Notes: generated by a model from the letters alone, not told the origin. 64,000 bases of DNA from CADEEN01 sp031379365 (GCA_031379365.1 JANNFB010000026.1:1-64000); one strand, 5' to 3'. Shown: positions 47,339-58,024, counted from the first letter of the stretch. Program-made: numbers and translations.

Positions 47339-48685
47339 ATGCGCAAGCTGCCTGGGCTGCGCGGGGGACGGCTGTGCCTGGCGGCGCTGGTCGGCGCCTT
47401 GGTGATGGCCGTGACGGCCGTATTGGCCTTGTTGGCGACCCTGGCGGTCCTCGCGCCAGGCACTGCCGCGTGGACCGTGCCGCTGAGCTCGAGCGTGCTC
47501 GGCCAGCACTGGCAGTACCGCGTCAGCGGGCCTGTGCTGCTGCGCCTGGCCAGTCACCCCCTGGCGGCGCCGCTGATCGACGGGCGCCGGATCCACACCC
47601 CTCACGGCCGCTGGCGCCTGACGGCGCGGCCCGGGGAAGGCTTGAGTGCGACCTGCGCGCCATGCGAGTTCAGCGTCGCAGCGCTCGGCCCGGCACCTTT
47701 GGTCCTGGCACATGTCGAGCTGCGCTTGCACGCCGATGGCGCCGACCACTACAGCGGCAGTGTCCAACTCGGTTCCGCGCCGCACCGTCTGGTGCTGACC
47801 TGGCGCGGCCATGTCGAGCGCAGCGGCAGCCTGCAGCTGGACGCCACCTTGGCGCCCAGCGCAATTCAGGACGCCGTCAAGGTCTTCGGCGCCACACTGC
47901 CAGAGCGCGACGCGGTGCAGGTCGACGGCACCCTGGCTCTGCGCCTCAGCGCCCGCCTGCCGGGTGGCCCGTGGCGCGTGCAGCCGCAGCTCGAAGGTTT
48001 CACGGTGCGCGGCCTCGGCACCGAACGCCTGCTCGACCTGCGACTGCCGCCGGCTTGCCGCGACGGCCGCCGGCTCGATGTGCCAACCGCCACGGGTTGG
48101 CTGCCACGCGCCGTGATCGCGGCCGAAGACCAGCGCTTCTTCGAGCACCCCGGCTACGACCTCGTCGCGCTCACCGACACCCTGCAACACAACCAGCAAG
48201 CCGGGGCCGTTCTGGGCGGTGCCAGCACGCTCACGCAGCAACTGGCCAAACGCTTGTTCACCGGTGACGACCGCAGTGCTGCACGCAAGCTGCGCGAGCT
48301 GCTCTATGCCGTGGAAATGGAACGCACTCTGGGCAAGCCACGCATCCTGCAGCTCTACCTCGCCCTGGCGCCCTGGGGCCAGGGCGTGTGCGGCACCGAG
48401 CGCGCCGTGCGTGTCCACCTGGGCTTGCGCGACGCTGCGGCCGTGGGGCCGGTCGGCGCTGCCTGGTTGGCCAGTCTGCTGCCGCAACCCGACGCCTTGT
48501 TGAGTGCGGAACAGCAAAGCGGTCAGGTCGATGCCGAACGGGTCGCACGCGTGCTCCGGGCCATGCGACCGATGAGCCCGGAACGGCGCGCGGCCGCCCT
48601 GGCCGCCCTGCCCTCGTGGTCGCCCCCCGCGGTCGGGCCACGCGAGCAAGCGGCGCCAACCCAACGGCCAATCGCAACCCCATGA
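47339..48685 (+). CDS. GT51 peptidoglycan glycosyltransferase with N-terminal extension
   Basis: 448 residues. After a membrane anchor (about 12-40) comes about 200 residues of beta-rich sequence with no family I recognise. The GT51 lipid II polymerase domain (about 255-415) has EDQRFFEHPGYD with the catalytic Glu, GGASTLTQQLAKRLF and the RKLRELLYAVEME...ILQLYL motif. There is no transpeptidase domain, so it resembles MtgA, but MtgA lacks the long extension. As part of the exosortase operon it may build or remodel peptidoglycan around the anchored VIT-vWA protein. Confidence 0.8.
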   Translation: MRKLPGLRGGRLCLAALVGALVMAVTAVLALLATLAVLAPGTAAWTVPLSSSVLGQHWQYRVSGPVLLRLASHPLAAPLIDGRRIHTPHGRWRLTARPGEGLSATCAPCEFSVAALGPAPLVLAHVELRLHADGADHYSGSVQLGSAPHRLVLTWRGHVERSGSLQLDATLAPSAIQDAVKVFGATLPERDAVQVDGTLALRLSARLPGGPWRVQPQLEGFTVRGLGTERLLDLRLPPACRDGRRLDVPTATGWLPRAVIAAEDQRFFEHPGYDLVALTDTLQHNQQAGAVLGGASTLTQQLAKRLFTGDDRSAARKLRELLYAVEMERTLGKPRILQLYLALAPWGQGVCGTERAVRVHLGLRDAAAVGPVGAAWLASLLPQPDALLSAEQQSGQVDAERVARVLRAMRPMSPERRAAALAALPSWSPPAVGPREQAAPTQRPIATP

Positions 48686-48719
48686 AACACCGCGATCTGC
48701 GGCCCCGGATGCCGCGACA

Positions 48720-49442
48720 ATGGCGCCCCCTGCCGCCGACAACCCATTGCTCGCGCCCGCCACGCCGACACGCCACCTTGCTGTGACCCCTCGCCCTGTT
48801 CGCTTCGCGCCCTGCTGGCGCCCCGTCACCCTCGGTCTTTGCTGGCTGGCCCTGCTGGCCGGCTGCGCGACCCCCCCTGCGCCCACGCCAACATCCGGCG
48901 CGCCCGCGCCAGGCGCTGTCGCGCTGCCGCCCGCAGCGCCGCGCGCCACGCCGCCTGCCGCGGTGATCTCGCCGCTGGCCAGCGAACAACGCTGGTTCGA
49001 GGACTTGTTTCGCGGCACGCCGGTGGTCATCGTGCTGGTTGATGCCAACACGCTGGCGGTGGATGTGCCCCTGGCCAAATCCTTCGATGCGGGCAAGAGC
49101 GCCGTCAAGCCTGCACTGGCCAAGGTGCTCGAGTACGTGGCCACCAGCCTGAGACGCCAGCCGGCGATGCGGCTGTCGATTGCCGCGCCCGCCGACGCGA
49201 CAGCAGGCAACGTGGCCCTGGCCGCCGCACGCGCACAGCAGGTGCGCGAGGCTTTGCTGGCACGGGGGGTCGCGGCCACACGCCTGGCCGGCGTGGGCAC
49301 GGCCCGCGCCGGCGCGCCAGTTCAGTTGCGCCTGTTGATTGCGCCGCAGGGCATCAGCCGGCTTGACGACGCGACGCTTCCGCTGCCGGTGCCTGGCAAC
49401 CGATCGGCGTCGTCCGCTTCTGCGGCGGCAGGAAAACGCTGA
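48720..49442 (+). CDS. OmpA-like lipoprotein
   Basis: 240 residues from ATG 48720; GTG 48783 gives a shorter, more typical lipoprotein signal. Lipobox LLAGC is followed by a Pro/Ala linker. The C-terminal part (from about 115) resembles an OmpA_C peptidoglycan-binding domain: FDAGKSAVKPALAKVLEYV and AAARAQQVREALLARGVAATRLAGVGTA. The usual NRRVEI arginine region is altered, so binding is uncertain. It is the last gene of the exosortase-linked cluster and would tie the outer membrane to the wall. Confidence 0.65.
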   Translation: MAPPAADNPLLAPATPTRHLAVTPRPVRFAPCWRPVTLGLCWLALLAGCATPPAPTPTSGAPAPGAVALPPAAPRATPPAAVISPLASEQRWFEDLFRGTPVVIVLVDANTLAVDVPLAKSFDAGKSAVKPALAKVLEYVATSLRRQPAMRLSIAAPADATAGNVALAAARAQQVREALLARGVAATRLAGVGTARAGAPVQLRLLIAPQGISRLDDATLPLPVPGNRSASSASAAAGKR

Positions 49443-49458
49443 CGCCCGTGAGGGCCGC

Positions 49459-50511
<1,053 letters not shown>

Positions 50512-50529
50512 GCGAACATTGTAGGAACG

Positions 50530-50925
50530 ATGAAACACCTGACTCCCCTGGAGGCCTATGCCTACCTGCAAGGCCGGCGCGAGACCTTGTTTGTGGACGT
50601 GCGCATGGAGATCGAGTATCTCTACGTCGGCCACCCGCCCGGCGTCGTCCATGTGCCCTGGTACGAGTACCCGGAGATGCACGCCGACCGCGAGCGTTTC
50701 GCGGCGAGCGTGCGGCGCGAGGCCGGCGGCAACACCGAGCGCCCGGTGATGTTGATCTGCCGCTCCGGCAAGCGCACGCTGGAGGCTGGCGAGGCCCTCG
50801 AGGCCGCCGGCTTCACCGAGGTCGTCAACGTCCTGCACGGGTTCGAGGGCGAACTCGACGAGCACTTCCAGCGCGGCCGGCTCAACGGCTGGCGCTTCGA
50901 CGGACTGCCCTGGGAGCAGCTCTAG
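50530..50925 (+). CDS. Single-domain rhodanese
   Basis: 131 residues. Sulfur-transferase fold with active-site loop LICRSGKRT (Cys near 83) and typical DVRMEIEYLYVGHPPGVVHVPW. It would carry persulfide sulfur; the acceptor is unknown. It is divergent from the metH-N gene by 18 bases. There is no signal peptide, so it is cytoplasmic. Confidence 0.9.
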   Translation: MKHLTPLEAYAYLQGRRETLFVDVRMEIEYLYVGHPPGVVHVPWYEYPEMHADRERFAASVRREAGGNTERPVMLICRSGKRTLEAGEALEAAGFTEVVNVLHGFEGELDEHFQRGRLNGWRFDGLPWEQL

Positions 50926-50941
50926 CTAGCGGGCCTGCCCG

Positions 50942-53128
50942 CTACTGCAAGGTCGGCGGCTCACCTGGCAACGGCGCAGGCTCGCGCGGCACGGCGCGCT
51001 TTTCCACGAACAGGCGGGTGCTCTCTTCGCCAGCCGCCCAAAGCGCCAAGCGATCGGCGTCCATCGGGCGGGCAAAGAGGTAGCCCTGGAACTCGTCGCA
51101 GCCGAGGGTTTGCAGAATATCGCGCTGGCGCTCGGTCTCCACGCCCTCGGCCACCACGCGCAGGCCCAGGGCGTGGGCCAGGCGGATGACGGCATCGACG
51201 ACGGCCATGGCATCGCCGCTCACGCCGAGATCGGACACGAAACTGCGGTCGATCTTGAGCTGCCGCGCAGGCAAGGTGCGCAGGTAGGCCAGGCTGGAGT
51301 GGCCGGTACCGAAGTCGTCGATCGCCAGCGACGCACCGGCACGCGCCAATTGCGCGAAGGAGCGCAGGGTGGCGTTGGTGTCCTCCATCGCCACGCTCTC
51401 GGTGATCTCGAAGGTCAGCAAGGCGGCGTCGACACGGTGGCGCGCGAGGGTGTGACGAATGCGCTGCACCAGGTCGTCCTGGCGCAACTGGTGCGCAGAC
51501 AGGTTGACGGCAATGCGCATGCGCAGGCCAGCGACCTCCCAGGCGCGGATCTGACGGCAAGTCTCATCCAGCACCCACTCCCCGACCGCGCCGATCAGGC
51601 CAAAACGCTCTGCCACGGCGATCAGCTCCGTGGCGCCGACGGCGCCCCGGCTGGCATGCTGCCATCGCACCAGTGCCTCGGCCCCGGTGAATTCGCCCGT
51701 GCGCGCGTCGACCTTGGGTTGGTAGTAGAGCGACAACTCGCCCTGCTCGATCGCTTGCCGCAGATCGTTCTGCAACGCCAACTGATCGGTCACGTCGAGC
51801 TCCATGCGGGGCTCGTAGAAGGCATAAGTCGAGCCGCCGGAGCGCTTGACCGCGAACATGGCGGCGTCGGCATTGGCGATCAAGCGGTGGGTCGGTCCAT
51901 GCTCGGGGAACAGGGCGATGCCGATGGAGCAGGACAGACGGGCCTCGCGCCCGCCCGACAGGGCGTAGGGCGAGATCAAGGCGTGGTGTGCGCTCTGGGC
52001 CACTGCCGCCGCGGCCTCATGCGAGCCCGGCGCGGCCACCAACAACACGAACTCGTCGCCCCCGACGCGCGCTGCGGTGTCCTGCGGTCGCGCCAGTCCC
52101 GCCAGACGCCGCCCCACTTCCTGCAGCACCTCATCGCCCGCCCCATGACCGAAGGACTCGTTGACGGCCTTGAAGCCATCGATGTCGATGAACAGCACGG
52201 CCATCGCCGAAGGGCTGCGGCCGACATGCTCCAGCAGCGCCTCCAGCCGCTCCTCGAAGTGACTGCGGTTGGGCAAGCCGGTCAGGGCGTCCTGGAAGGC
52301 CAATTGCCGCAGGCGCTTGTTGGCCGCCTGCAGCGACCCCGACAGGGCCTGCGCGCGGCGGCCGGTGCGTGAGTCGACCAGCACGCAAACCAGCCCCATC
52401 GCGAGGACGAAGGCGCCAAAACTCAGTGCCAGCAGCAGCAGACGCGCGTCGATCGCACCGGCGGGCATGGCGCCGAGCAAGCCATCGGCGTCGGCAGGTG
52501 TCACCAGGCTGAGCTGGGGCGCGGCGGCCAAGCCGAGCAGCTCGGCAATCAACCAGGCCATGGCAAACACACCGGCGCCCGCGACCCGTTGCGACAGCGG
52601 CCAGCGAAAGCCAGTGCGAATCGGGCCATTCAGCAGTTGTAGTGCCAGCCACAAGCCGAGCGACAGCGCCACAAGGGCGCCGAGCGTGGGACCGGCGGCC
52701 AGGGCTTGCCAGCTCGGCGGCGCGGACATGGCCGCACCCAGGGCCACGAACACGCACGCCAACAGGGGCACCAGCAAGAGCACCGCGAGCGAGTTCACGA
52801 CCCGCGGCGAGGGCAACCAGCGGCTGACGAGCAGGCCGCAGGCGCATGCGCCGACAACAGCGGCCCAGCTCGTCACCACCAGCGGGCCGTCGAACCAGAG
52901 CGCCGTCAGCTCATGGCTCGCCTGCCAGATGCCGAGTTGCAAGGTCACCAAGCCGGTGCCGACGGCAAAGGCGCCGCCGAAGCCCCAGCCCAGGGCCACC
53001 ACCCAGTCTTGCGAGCGGGCCTTGCGCAGGGCATGCGCCAGGATCACCGCGATGGCCGCGGCACTGCCAATGAGGAGCGCCACCGTGGCCAGGCTGATGG
53101 GCGGAGAAGGCAGCGGGCTCAAGGCCAT
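50942..53128 (-). CDS. Membrane GGDEF-EAL protein, second copy
   Basis: 728 residues. Its N-terminal region has about seven to eight spans, as in the protein at 12690. GGDEF is intact (RVGGDEFVLLVA), and RPQD stands five residues before it, so the RxxD inhibitory site is present here. The EAL domain has EALVRW, VNLS, FEITES, DDFGTGHSS, LKIDRSF, AEGVE and QGY, so hydrolysis is likely. The two proteins are paralogues that differ in feedback control. It is not part of an operon. Confidence 0.9.
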   Translation of the reverse strand: MALSPLPSPPISLATVALLIGSAAAIAVILAHALRKARSQDWVVALGWGFGGAFAVGTGLVTLQLGIWQASHELTALWFDGPLVVTSWAAVVGACACGLLVSRWLPSPRVVNSLAVLLLVPLLACVFVALGAAMSAPPSWQALAAGPTLGALVALSLGLWLALQLLNGPIRTGFRWPLSQRVAGAGVFAMAWLIAELLGLAAAPQLSLVTPADADGLLGAMPAGAIDARLLLLALSFGAFVLAMGLVCVLVDSRTGRRAQALSGSLQAANKRLRQLAFQDALTGLPNRSHFEERLEALLEHVGRSPSAMAVLFIDIDGFKAVNESFGHGAGDEVLQEVGRRLAGLARPQDTAARVGGDEFVLLVAAPGSHEAAAAVAQSAHHALISPYALSGGREARLSCSIGIALFPEHGPTHRLIANADAAMFAVKRSGGSTYAFYEPRMELDVTDQLALQNDLRQAIEQGELSLYYQPKVDARTGEFTGAEALVRWQHASRGAVGATELIAVAERFGLIGAVGEWVLDETCRQIRAWEVAGLRMRIAVNLSAHQLRQDDLVQRIRHTLARHRVDAALLTFEITESVAMEDTNATLRSFAQLARAGASLAIDDFGTGHSSLAYLRTLPARQLKIDRSFVSDLGVSGDAMAVVDAVIRLAHALGLRVVAEGVETERQRDILQTLGCDEFQGYLFARPMDADRLALWAAGEESTRLFVEKRAVPREPAPLPGEPPTLQ

Positions 53129-53242
53129 CAGTGCGGTCGGAGCGCCTTTGCGAGCATCGGCCGATTGTTGCAGACCGCGCGCCCGGCGCTGCGCGGGTTA
53201 GCGCGCAAACGCACACCGATTTCACGGCGACGGTGGCCGTGT

Positions 53243-55555
53243 TCACGGCGTGGTCGTGAAACCGATCGAGCGCCGCTCGCGCACGCCGGGCTTGACGCGG
53301 TGCTCGCTCTCCAACTGCGCCAGGAAGGCATCGGGTTCGAAATCGGCGCCGAGGATCTCGACCTGGCGCTTGACCGACGCGAAGTCACCCGGCGCGAGCT
53401 GGTCGAGCAGCGCCAGCCGCTGGCGCTGTTCTGCCGTCAACAACAGTGCCTCGCCGCCCAACGCCTCTGCCACGAACATGGCCAGGCGCTGCGCCGCCTG
53501 CAGCGGCTTGAAGCGGACCTTGAAGGTGAAGCGGCGCAAGGCCGCCTCGTCGAGCGCATCGAACAGATTGGTGGTGCAGATGAACAGGCCGGCGAAGCGC
53601 TCCATGCCCTGCAGCATTTCGTTGACTTCGCTGACCTCGTAGCTGCGCTCGGCGCGCTGGCGGCTGCGCAGGAAGCTGTCGGCCTCGTCGAGCAGCAGCA
53701 CCGCCCCTTCCGTCTGCGCCTCCTCGAACATCTTGGCCATGTTCTGCTCGGTCTCGCCGACGAACTTGCTCATCAGGTCGCTCGCCTGGCGCACCAGCAG
53801 CGGCTTGCCCACGGCCTGCGCGATGTGTTCGGCCAGGGCCGTCTTGCCGGTGCCGGGCGGGCCGTGGAAGCACAGGGTGCCGTGGCCGCGGCGGCGCAGC
53901 GCCTCGACGATGCGCGGGATCTCGAACTGCGATTCGACATTGAGCAGGGCCAAGTCATAGGTCGTGACGACGCGCCGCGCCTTGGGTCTCAAGTTGTCCT
54001 GGCCCAGGGCCTTGTCGGCGTTGCCCAGCTGACGCTCGATGAGGGCCTCGACACCGCAGGCGTTGCCGTCGTGCACCTGTGCCAAAGAGGCAAAACGCAC
54101 CGCGGTACGGATCTGCGCCGGCGTCAGGCCGCGCCGCTCAGCGAGCTTGGCCGCGAAGCCCTCGCCGACACCGATGCCCACCAGCGCGCGTGCGACCAGG
54201 GCCTCGCGCGCCCCGGGGGGCGGTGACTTGAGTTCGAGGTGGTACTGGAAGCGGCGCCGGAAGGCCGGATCGATCTGCTCGATGCGATTGGTGACCCAGA
54301 TCACCGGCACCGGATTGGTCTCGAGGATCTGATTCACCCAGGCCTTGCCGTTGACACTGGCCGAGGGCGGCGCATCGCCAGCATCGAGCCGCGAGATCAA
54401 CTGGGCCGCATCCGCAGAGATCGGTGGGAACACATCCTCGACCTCGTCGAACAGCAGCGCGACCTGGGCGCTGGCCTTGAGAAACACCTGGCTGATCTGC
54501 AATGAGCGGTAGCGGTCGCGCCCGGTCAGCGAGTTGCCATCGCGGTCGGCATACTCGACCTCATACAGCTCGAGCCCCGCCGCCTGTGCGCAAACCTTGG
54601 CCAGCTCGGTCTTGCCAGTGCCCGGCGGGCCGTAGAGCAAGATGTTGACACCGCTGGCCCGCGCGGCCACGGCGTTCGACAGCAGGGTGGTCAACACCGC
54701 CACATCGTCCGCGACGAAGGCGAAGTCGCTGCCGGACAAGCTGCTCTTGGTTGCCGGCCGGGTGAACACCGCCATCAAGTCGGTCGGTGCCGGGTACTCG
54801 CGCATGAGAACCGGCGGCAACTGCTCGCTGACCTTCATCAGATCGGCCAGGTCGGTGATGTTGTGCTCCGAGATCAGGTTCTCGACCATGCCGGTACGCT
54901 CCAGGCGCGAGCCCGCGCGCAGGGCCTCGGCCACCTCCTGCTCGTTGACGCCGGCCACGGCTGCGATCGCGGCATAGGCCTCCTGCGCGCTGCCGACCTT
55001 GAACTCGACCAGCAGGCCGCGCAACTCGCGTTGGTAGCGCGCCAGGGTGCCGTACAGCAGCAACGCGCGCTCGGCCGGGTTGAGTTGCAGCAGACCGGCC
55101 AGCGCGTCGATGTTCTTCTGCACCAACGTCGACTCTTTCTTCAGGCTCTGCGCCAGCCAGTCTGCGGTGGCGCCGAGCACCGCCAGCAGGTCCTTGGGCG
55201 CGTCCTTGACGAACTCGTCGATGTAGAAGAACAGGGTGCCTTCTTCGTAGGCCCCGCGCCAGACACCGTGGCGCTGCATGAAGGCCTCGTCGCTCAAGGC
55301 CTCATGGCCGCGCCATTGGTCATTGCCCTTGCAGCGACGGCTGAGAAACTCACGCAGGCGATGCAGCGCGGTGCTCGGCCATGCGAGGTGGCGCCCGGTG
55401 AGCGACAGCAGGCTGGCCCAGTCGCGGCGCAGGTTGAAGCGCGCCGCATTGCGCAGTGTGAGGGCCAGCACGAACTGCGAGCACATGCGGTCGAGCACTG
55501 GCGCTTCGCGCAAGCCGGGCGACAACACGATCTGGACTTCAGCGCGACTTCTCAC
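53243..55555 (-). CDS. Tandem AAA ATPase
   Basis: 770 residues from GTG 55555, set by GGAGG 9 bases upstream. After a 250-residue helical N-domain there are two AAA modules: Walker A GPPGTGKTE with ALLFDEVEDVF, then GPPGTGKTA with VLLLDEADSF. Arginine-finger regions DPAFRRRFQ and ALRRFTFK are intact. This is the type II AAA layout, but the family is not one I can name. It probably remodels proteins. The DUF3567 gene lies just upstream on the same strand. Confidence 0.8.
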   Translation of the reverse strand: MRSRAEVQIVLSPGLREAPVLDRMCSQFVLALTLRNAARFNLRRDWASLLSLTGRHLAWPSTALHRLREFLSRRCKGNDQWRGHEALSDEAFMQRHGVWRGAYEEGTLFFYIDEFVKDAPKDLLAVLGATADWLAQSLKKESTLVQKNIDALAGLLQLNPAERALLLYGTLARYQRELRGLLVEFKVGSAQEAYAAIAAVAGVNEQEVAEALRAGSRLERTGMVENLISEHNITDLADLMKVSEQLPPVLMREYPAPTDLMAVFTRPATKSSLSGSDFAFVADDVAVLTTLLSNAVAARASGVNILLYGPPGTGKTELAKVCAQAAGLELYEVEYADRDGNSLTGRDRYRSLQISQVFLKASAQVALLFDEVEDVFPPISADAAQLISRLDAGDAPPSASVNGKAWVNQILETNPVPVIWVTNRIEQIDPAFRRRFQYHLELKSPPPGAREALVARALVGIGVGEGFAAKLAERRGLTPAQIRTAVRFASLAQVHDGNACGVEALIERQLGNADKALGQDNLRPKARRVVTTYDLALLNVESQFEIPRIVEALRRRGHGTLCFHGPPGTGKTALAEHIAQAVGKPLLVRQASDLMSKFVGETEQNMAKMFEEAQTEGAVLLLDEADSFLRSRQRAERSYEVSEVNEMLQGMERFAGLFICTTNLFDALDEAALRRFTFKVRFKPLQAAQRLAMFVAEALGGEALLLTAEQRQRLALLDQLAPGDFASVKRQVEILGADFEPDAFLAQLESEHRVKPGVRERRSIGFTTTP

Positions 55556-55626
55556 AGCGCAACCTCCGGCAAGACAAAGAGCTCCAGATGGCCCCCGGCT
55601 CCGCGCCATCTTGGCGCACAGGCGCA

Positions 55627-55643
55627 GCGGGGGCAAGCCCCGC
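55627..55643 (-). other. Hairpin between DUF3567 and the AAA gene
   Basis: GCGGGG and CCCCGC form a 6-bp stem around GCAAG, 15 bases past the DUF3567 stop. No U-run follows. It may attenuate read-through into the AAA gene. Confidence 0.3.
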
Positions 55644-55657
55644 GCGTCAGCTGGGGC

Positions 55658-55924
55658 TCAGTGCAACACCAAGGGTTGCTGTGCGAGCGTGGTGTAGCTG
55701 CCGATCAGGTCGTCCAGCTCTTCCTCACTCGGACCGGTCTGCGCCAACGCGTCGATGGCGGCCTTGAAGTGCAAGCCGAGGGCGCCGTCGAGGTAGATCT
55801 CCTTGCGCGCGAACTTGTCCACGATCTCGAACCCGCCGCGCGAAGGCGTCGCGTCGCTCGCAGGGCTGCCGCCGAGGTCGAACTGCACGACGGCGAAACT
55901 GTCCGAGTTGTAGAGAATCATCAT
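55658..55924 (-). CDS. DUF3567 family small protein
   Basis: 88 residues from ATG 55924, with AGGAGA 10 bases upstream. MMILYNSDSFAVVQFD at the start, GGFEIVDKFARKEIYLDGAL in the middle and QQPLVLH at the end are the family pattern, which is restricted largely to Burkholderiales. Function is unknown. No membrane or signal segment. Confidence 0.85.
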   Translation of the reverse strand: MMILYNSDSFAVVQFDLGGSPASDATPSRGGFEIVDKFARKEIYLDGALGLHFKAAIDALAQTGPSEEELDDLIGSYTTLAQQPLVLH

Positions 55925-55997
55925 GCAGGCATCTCCTTGGCACTGAGCCAACCTGAGTGCTGCAACGCGAAATTCAAGTGCGCGGATGACACACGGC

Positions 55998-56999
55998 TCA
56001 GCGAGCCACGCGCAGCAGCTCGGTGGCGGCGCCGCCCCCGCTGGGCGTTTGCACGGTGCGCAGCGGCATGAAGTGTTCGGACGGATCGAGCCAAACCTCG
56101 ACGCGGGTGTCATACAGCTGGCGCGGCTCGCGCACCAGCTTGAGCGCCGGCGTCTGGCCGATCGACTCGGGGCCCTGGACCACGAAGGTCCAGATGTCAC
56201 CCCCACCGCGCGCTCCGGCCACGAACAGCAGGATGCTTGCGCCGGCCCCGAAGCGCTCGGGCGCCGCCGCCACGATCGCCGGCAGTTGCAGCATCCAGCT
56301 CAGGCGGTCCTGGACCCCCGGCAGCAGTGGCAGTTCATGCGTGGGACCAGAGAAAGTGATCTTGCCCGGCTCGCGCTGAAAGTTCGCAGCCTGGCTGTCG
56401 CGGCCGCGCCGGCGCACGGCAAAACGGTCGGGCGCGATGCCGGCCGCATCGATCTGTCCCTGGCTGGCCCAGTCCATCAAGGTCACGCCTGCGACCCGGC
56501 CCTGCAGTTGCAAGGCATAGCCCCCAGCGCCGGTCGGCGCCCAGTCCAGCTCGGCCTCGCCGACCATCAAGCCGCGCTGCAGGCGGTAGTGCCAGCGGCC
56601 TGCGGGCACCAGCTGAGTCGGGTAGACAGGAACCTGAAGCGCCGATGACACCGGCTCGGCAACAAGTTCCGCTACAGCCTCGGCAGGGGTCACGGGTGGC
56701 GCCACGTCGGCGGCGCGCGCCGGGCCGAGCGGCGGCGCGCCGAGCCTCGGCGGCGGGGCCGCGCTTCGCGTTGGCGTTCGCGCCGGCGCGGCCATCGCAT
56801 CGACGGTCGCCGGCGGTGGTGCCCCTGTGATTGCCCCGGGCGCGACACTTCGCACTTGCAAGCGCACCACCGTGGCCGGCGCGTCGTCCGGGTCCAGCCA
56901 CAGCGGGCCGATGACGAGCAACGCCAGCGCATGCAGTGCGAGAACGAGCGCGCCGATGGCGCCCAGCACGGCCCAGCGGCGGCGCTGTACGGTGCTCAC
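55998..56999 (-). CDS. DUF3108 family membrane-anchored protein
   Basis: 333 residues from GTG 56999 (AAGG upstream). A single N-terminal span (about 8-30), an Ala/Pro-rich linker (40-115), then a DUF3108 periplasmic beta domain: RWHYRLQRGLMVGEAELDW and LDWASQGQID-like repeats. This TonB-like layout is usual for the family in Burkholderiales. Function unknown, perhaps lipid- or envelope-related. Divergent from the FAH gene, with 41 bases between start codons. Confidence 0.75.
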   Translation of the reverse strand: MSTVQRRRWAVLGAIGALVLALHALALLVIGPLWLDPDDAPATVVRLQVRSVAPGAITGAPPPATVDAMAAPARTPTRSAAPPPRLGAPPLGPARAADVAPPVTPAEAVAELVAEPVSSALQVPVYPTQLVPAGRWHYRLQRGLMVGEAELDWAPTGAGGYALQLQGRVAGVTLMDWASQGQIDAAGIAPDRFAVRRRGRDSQAANFQREPGKITFSGPTHELPLLPGVQDRLSWMLQLPAIVAAAPERFGAGASILLFVAGARGGGDIWTFVVQGPESIGQTPALKLVREPRQLYDTRVEVWLDPSEHFMPLRTVQTPSGGGAATELLRVAR

Positions 57000-57040
57000 C
57001 GGGTCGCCTTGCCCGCGGTAAATCGCATCACAATAACGCC

Positions 57041-58024
57041 ATGAAACTAGCCACCTACAAAGACGGCTCGCGCGATGGCCAGCTGGTGGTCGTGTCGCGC
57101 GATCTCGCCACCGCGCATTTTGCGACCGGCATCGCCACGCGCCTGCAGCAGGTGCTGGACGATTGGAACTTTCTCTCGCCACAACTCGAGGATGTGTACG
57201 TTACGCTGAACCAGGGCAAGGCGCGCCATGCCTTCGAGTTCGTGCCCGAGATGTGCGCCGCGCCGCTGCCGCGCGCCTACCAGTGGGCCGACGGTTCGGC
57301 CTACCTGAACCATGTCGAGCTGGTGCGCAAGGCGCGCAAAGCCGAGGTGCCCGCGAGCTTTTATGAAGACCCGCTGATGTACCAGGGCGGCAGTGATGAC
57401 TTCCTCGGCCCGCGCGACGATGCGCCCTTTGCCGACCCGGCCTGGGGCATCGACTTCGAGTCCGAAGTGGCCGTGATCACTGGCGACGTGGCCAACGGTG
57501 CCACACCCGAACAGGCCCTCGAAGGCATCCGTCTCGTCATGCTGGCCAACGACTGGAGCCTGCGCAACTTGATTCCCGGTGAGTTGGCCAAGGGCTTCGG
57601 CTTCTTGCAAAGCAAGCCCGCCACCGCCTTCAGCCCGGTGGCGGTGACGCCCGACGAGCTCGGCGAAGCCTGGCAAGGCGGACGACTGCACCTGCCCTTG
57701 AGCTCGCACTGGAACGGCAAACAAGTCGGGCTGTGCGATGCCGGGCCGGAAATGAGCTTCCACTTCGGCCAGTTAATCGCTCACGTGTGCAAGACCCGAC
57801 GCGTGCGCGCCGGCTCTGTCATCGGCTCGGGAACGGTCAGCAACAAGGACTGGACCCGGGGCTACAGCTGCATTGCTGAGAAGCGTTGCATCGAGACCAT
57901 CGAAAACGGCGCACCCCAGACGCCCTTCATGCAGTACGGCGACACCATCCGCATCGAGATGAAAGGCCGCGACGGCCAATCGATCTTCGGTGCGATCGAG
58001 CAGAAAGTCGTGGCCGCTGCCTAG
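57041..58024 (+). CDS. Fumarylacetoacetate hydrolase family protein
   Basis: 327 residues. FAH-fold hydrolase with metal ligands in DFESEVAVITGD (Glu-x-Glu) and LANDWSLRN (Asp), and a GSGTVSNKDW loop. The longer N-terminal region (YKDGSRDGQLVVVSRDL) is typical of bacterial FahA-like enzymes of aromatic catabolism. No hmgA or other homogentisate gene is in the window, so the substrate is open. Its stop overlaps the convergent DUF6781-like gene by 4 bases. Confidence 0.85.
   Translation: MKLATYKDGSRDGQLVVVSRDLATAHFATGIATRLQQVLDDWNFLSPQLEDVYVTLNQGKARHAFEFVPEMCAAPLPRAYQWADGSAYLNHVELVRKARKAEVPASFYEDPLMYQGGSDDFLGPRDDAPFADPAWGIDFESEVAVITGDVANGATPEQALEGIRLVMLANDWSLRNLIPGELAKGFGFLQSKPATAFSPVAVTPDELGEAWQGGRLHLPLSSHWNGKQVGLCDAGPEMSFHFGQLIAHVCKTRRVRAGSVIGSGTVSNKDWTRGYSCIAEKRCIETIENGAPQTPFMQYGDTIRIEMKGRDGQSIFGAIEQKVVAAA

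Noticed and set aside
48682..48786. 34-codon ORF overlapping the GT51 stop by ATGA
   Set aside because: It is Arg/Pro-rich, ends inside the OmpA-like gene region in another frame and has no domain. Translational coupling to the GTG at 48783 cannot be excluded but is unsupported.
47321..49300. A 659-codon minus-strand frame opposite the GT51 and OmpA-like genes
   Set aside because: No domain or ribosome site. The plus-strand frames carry real GT51 and lipoprotein motifs.
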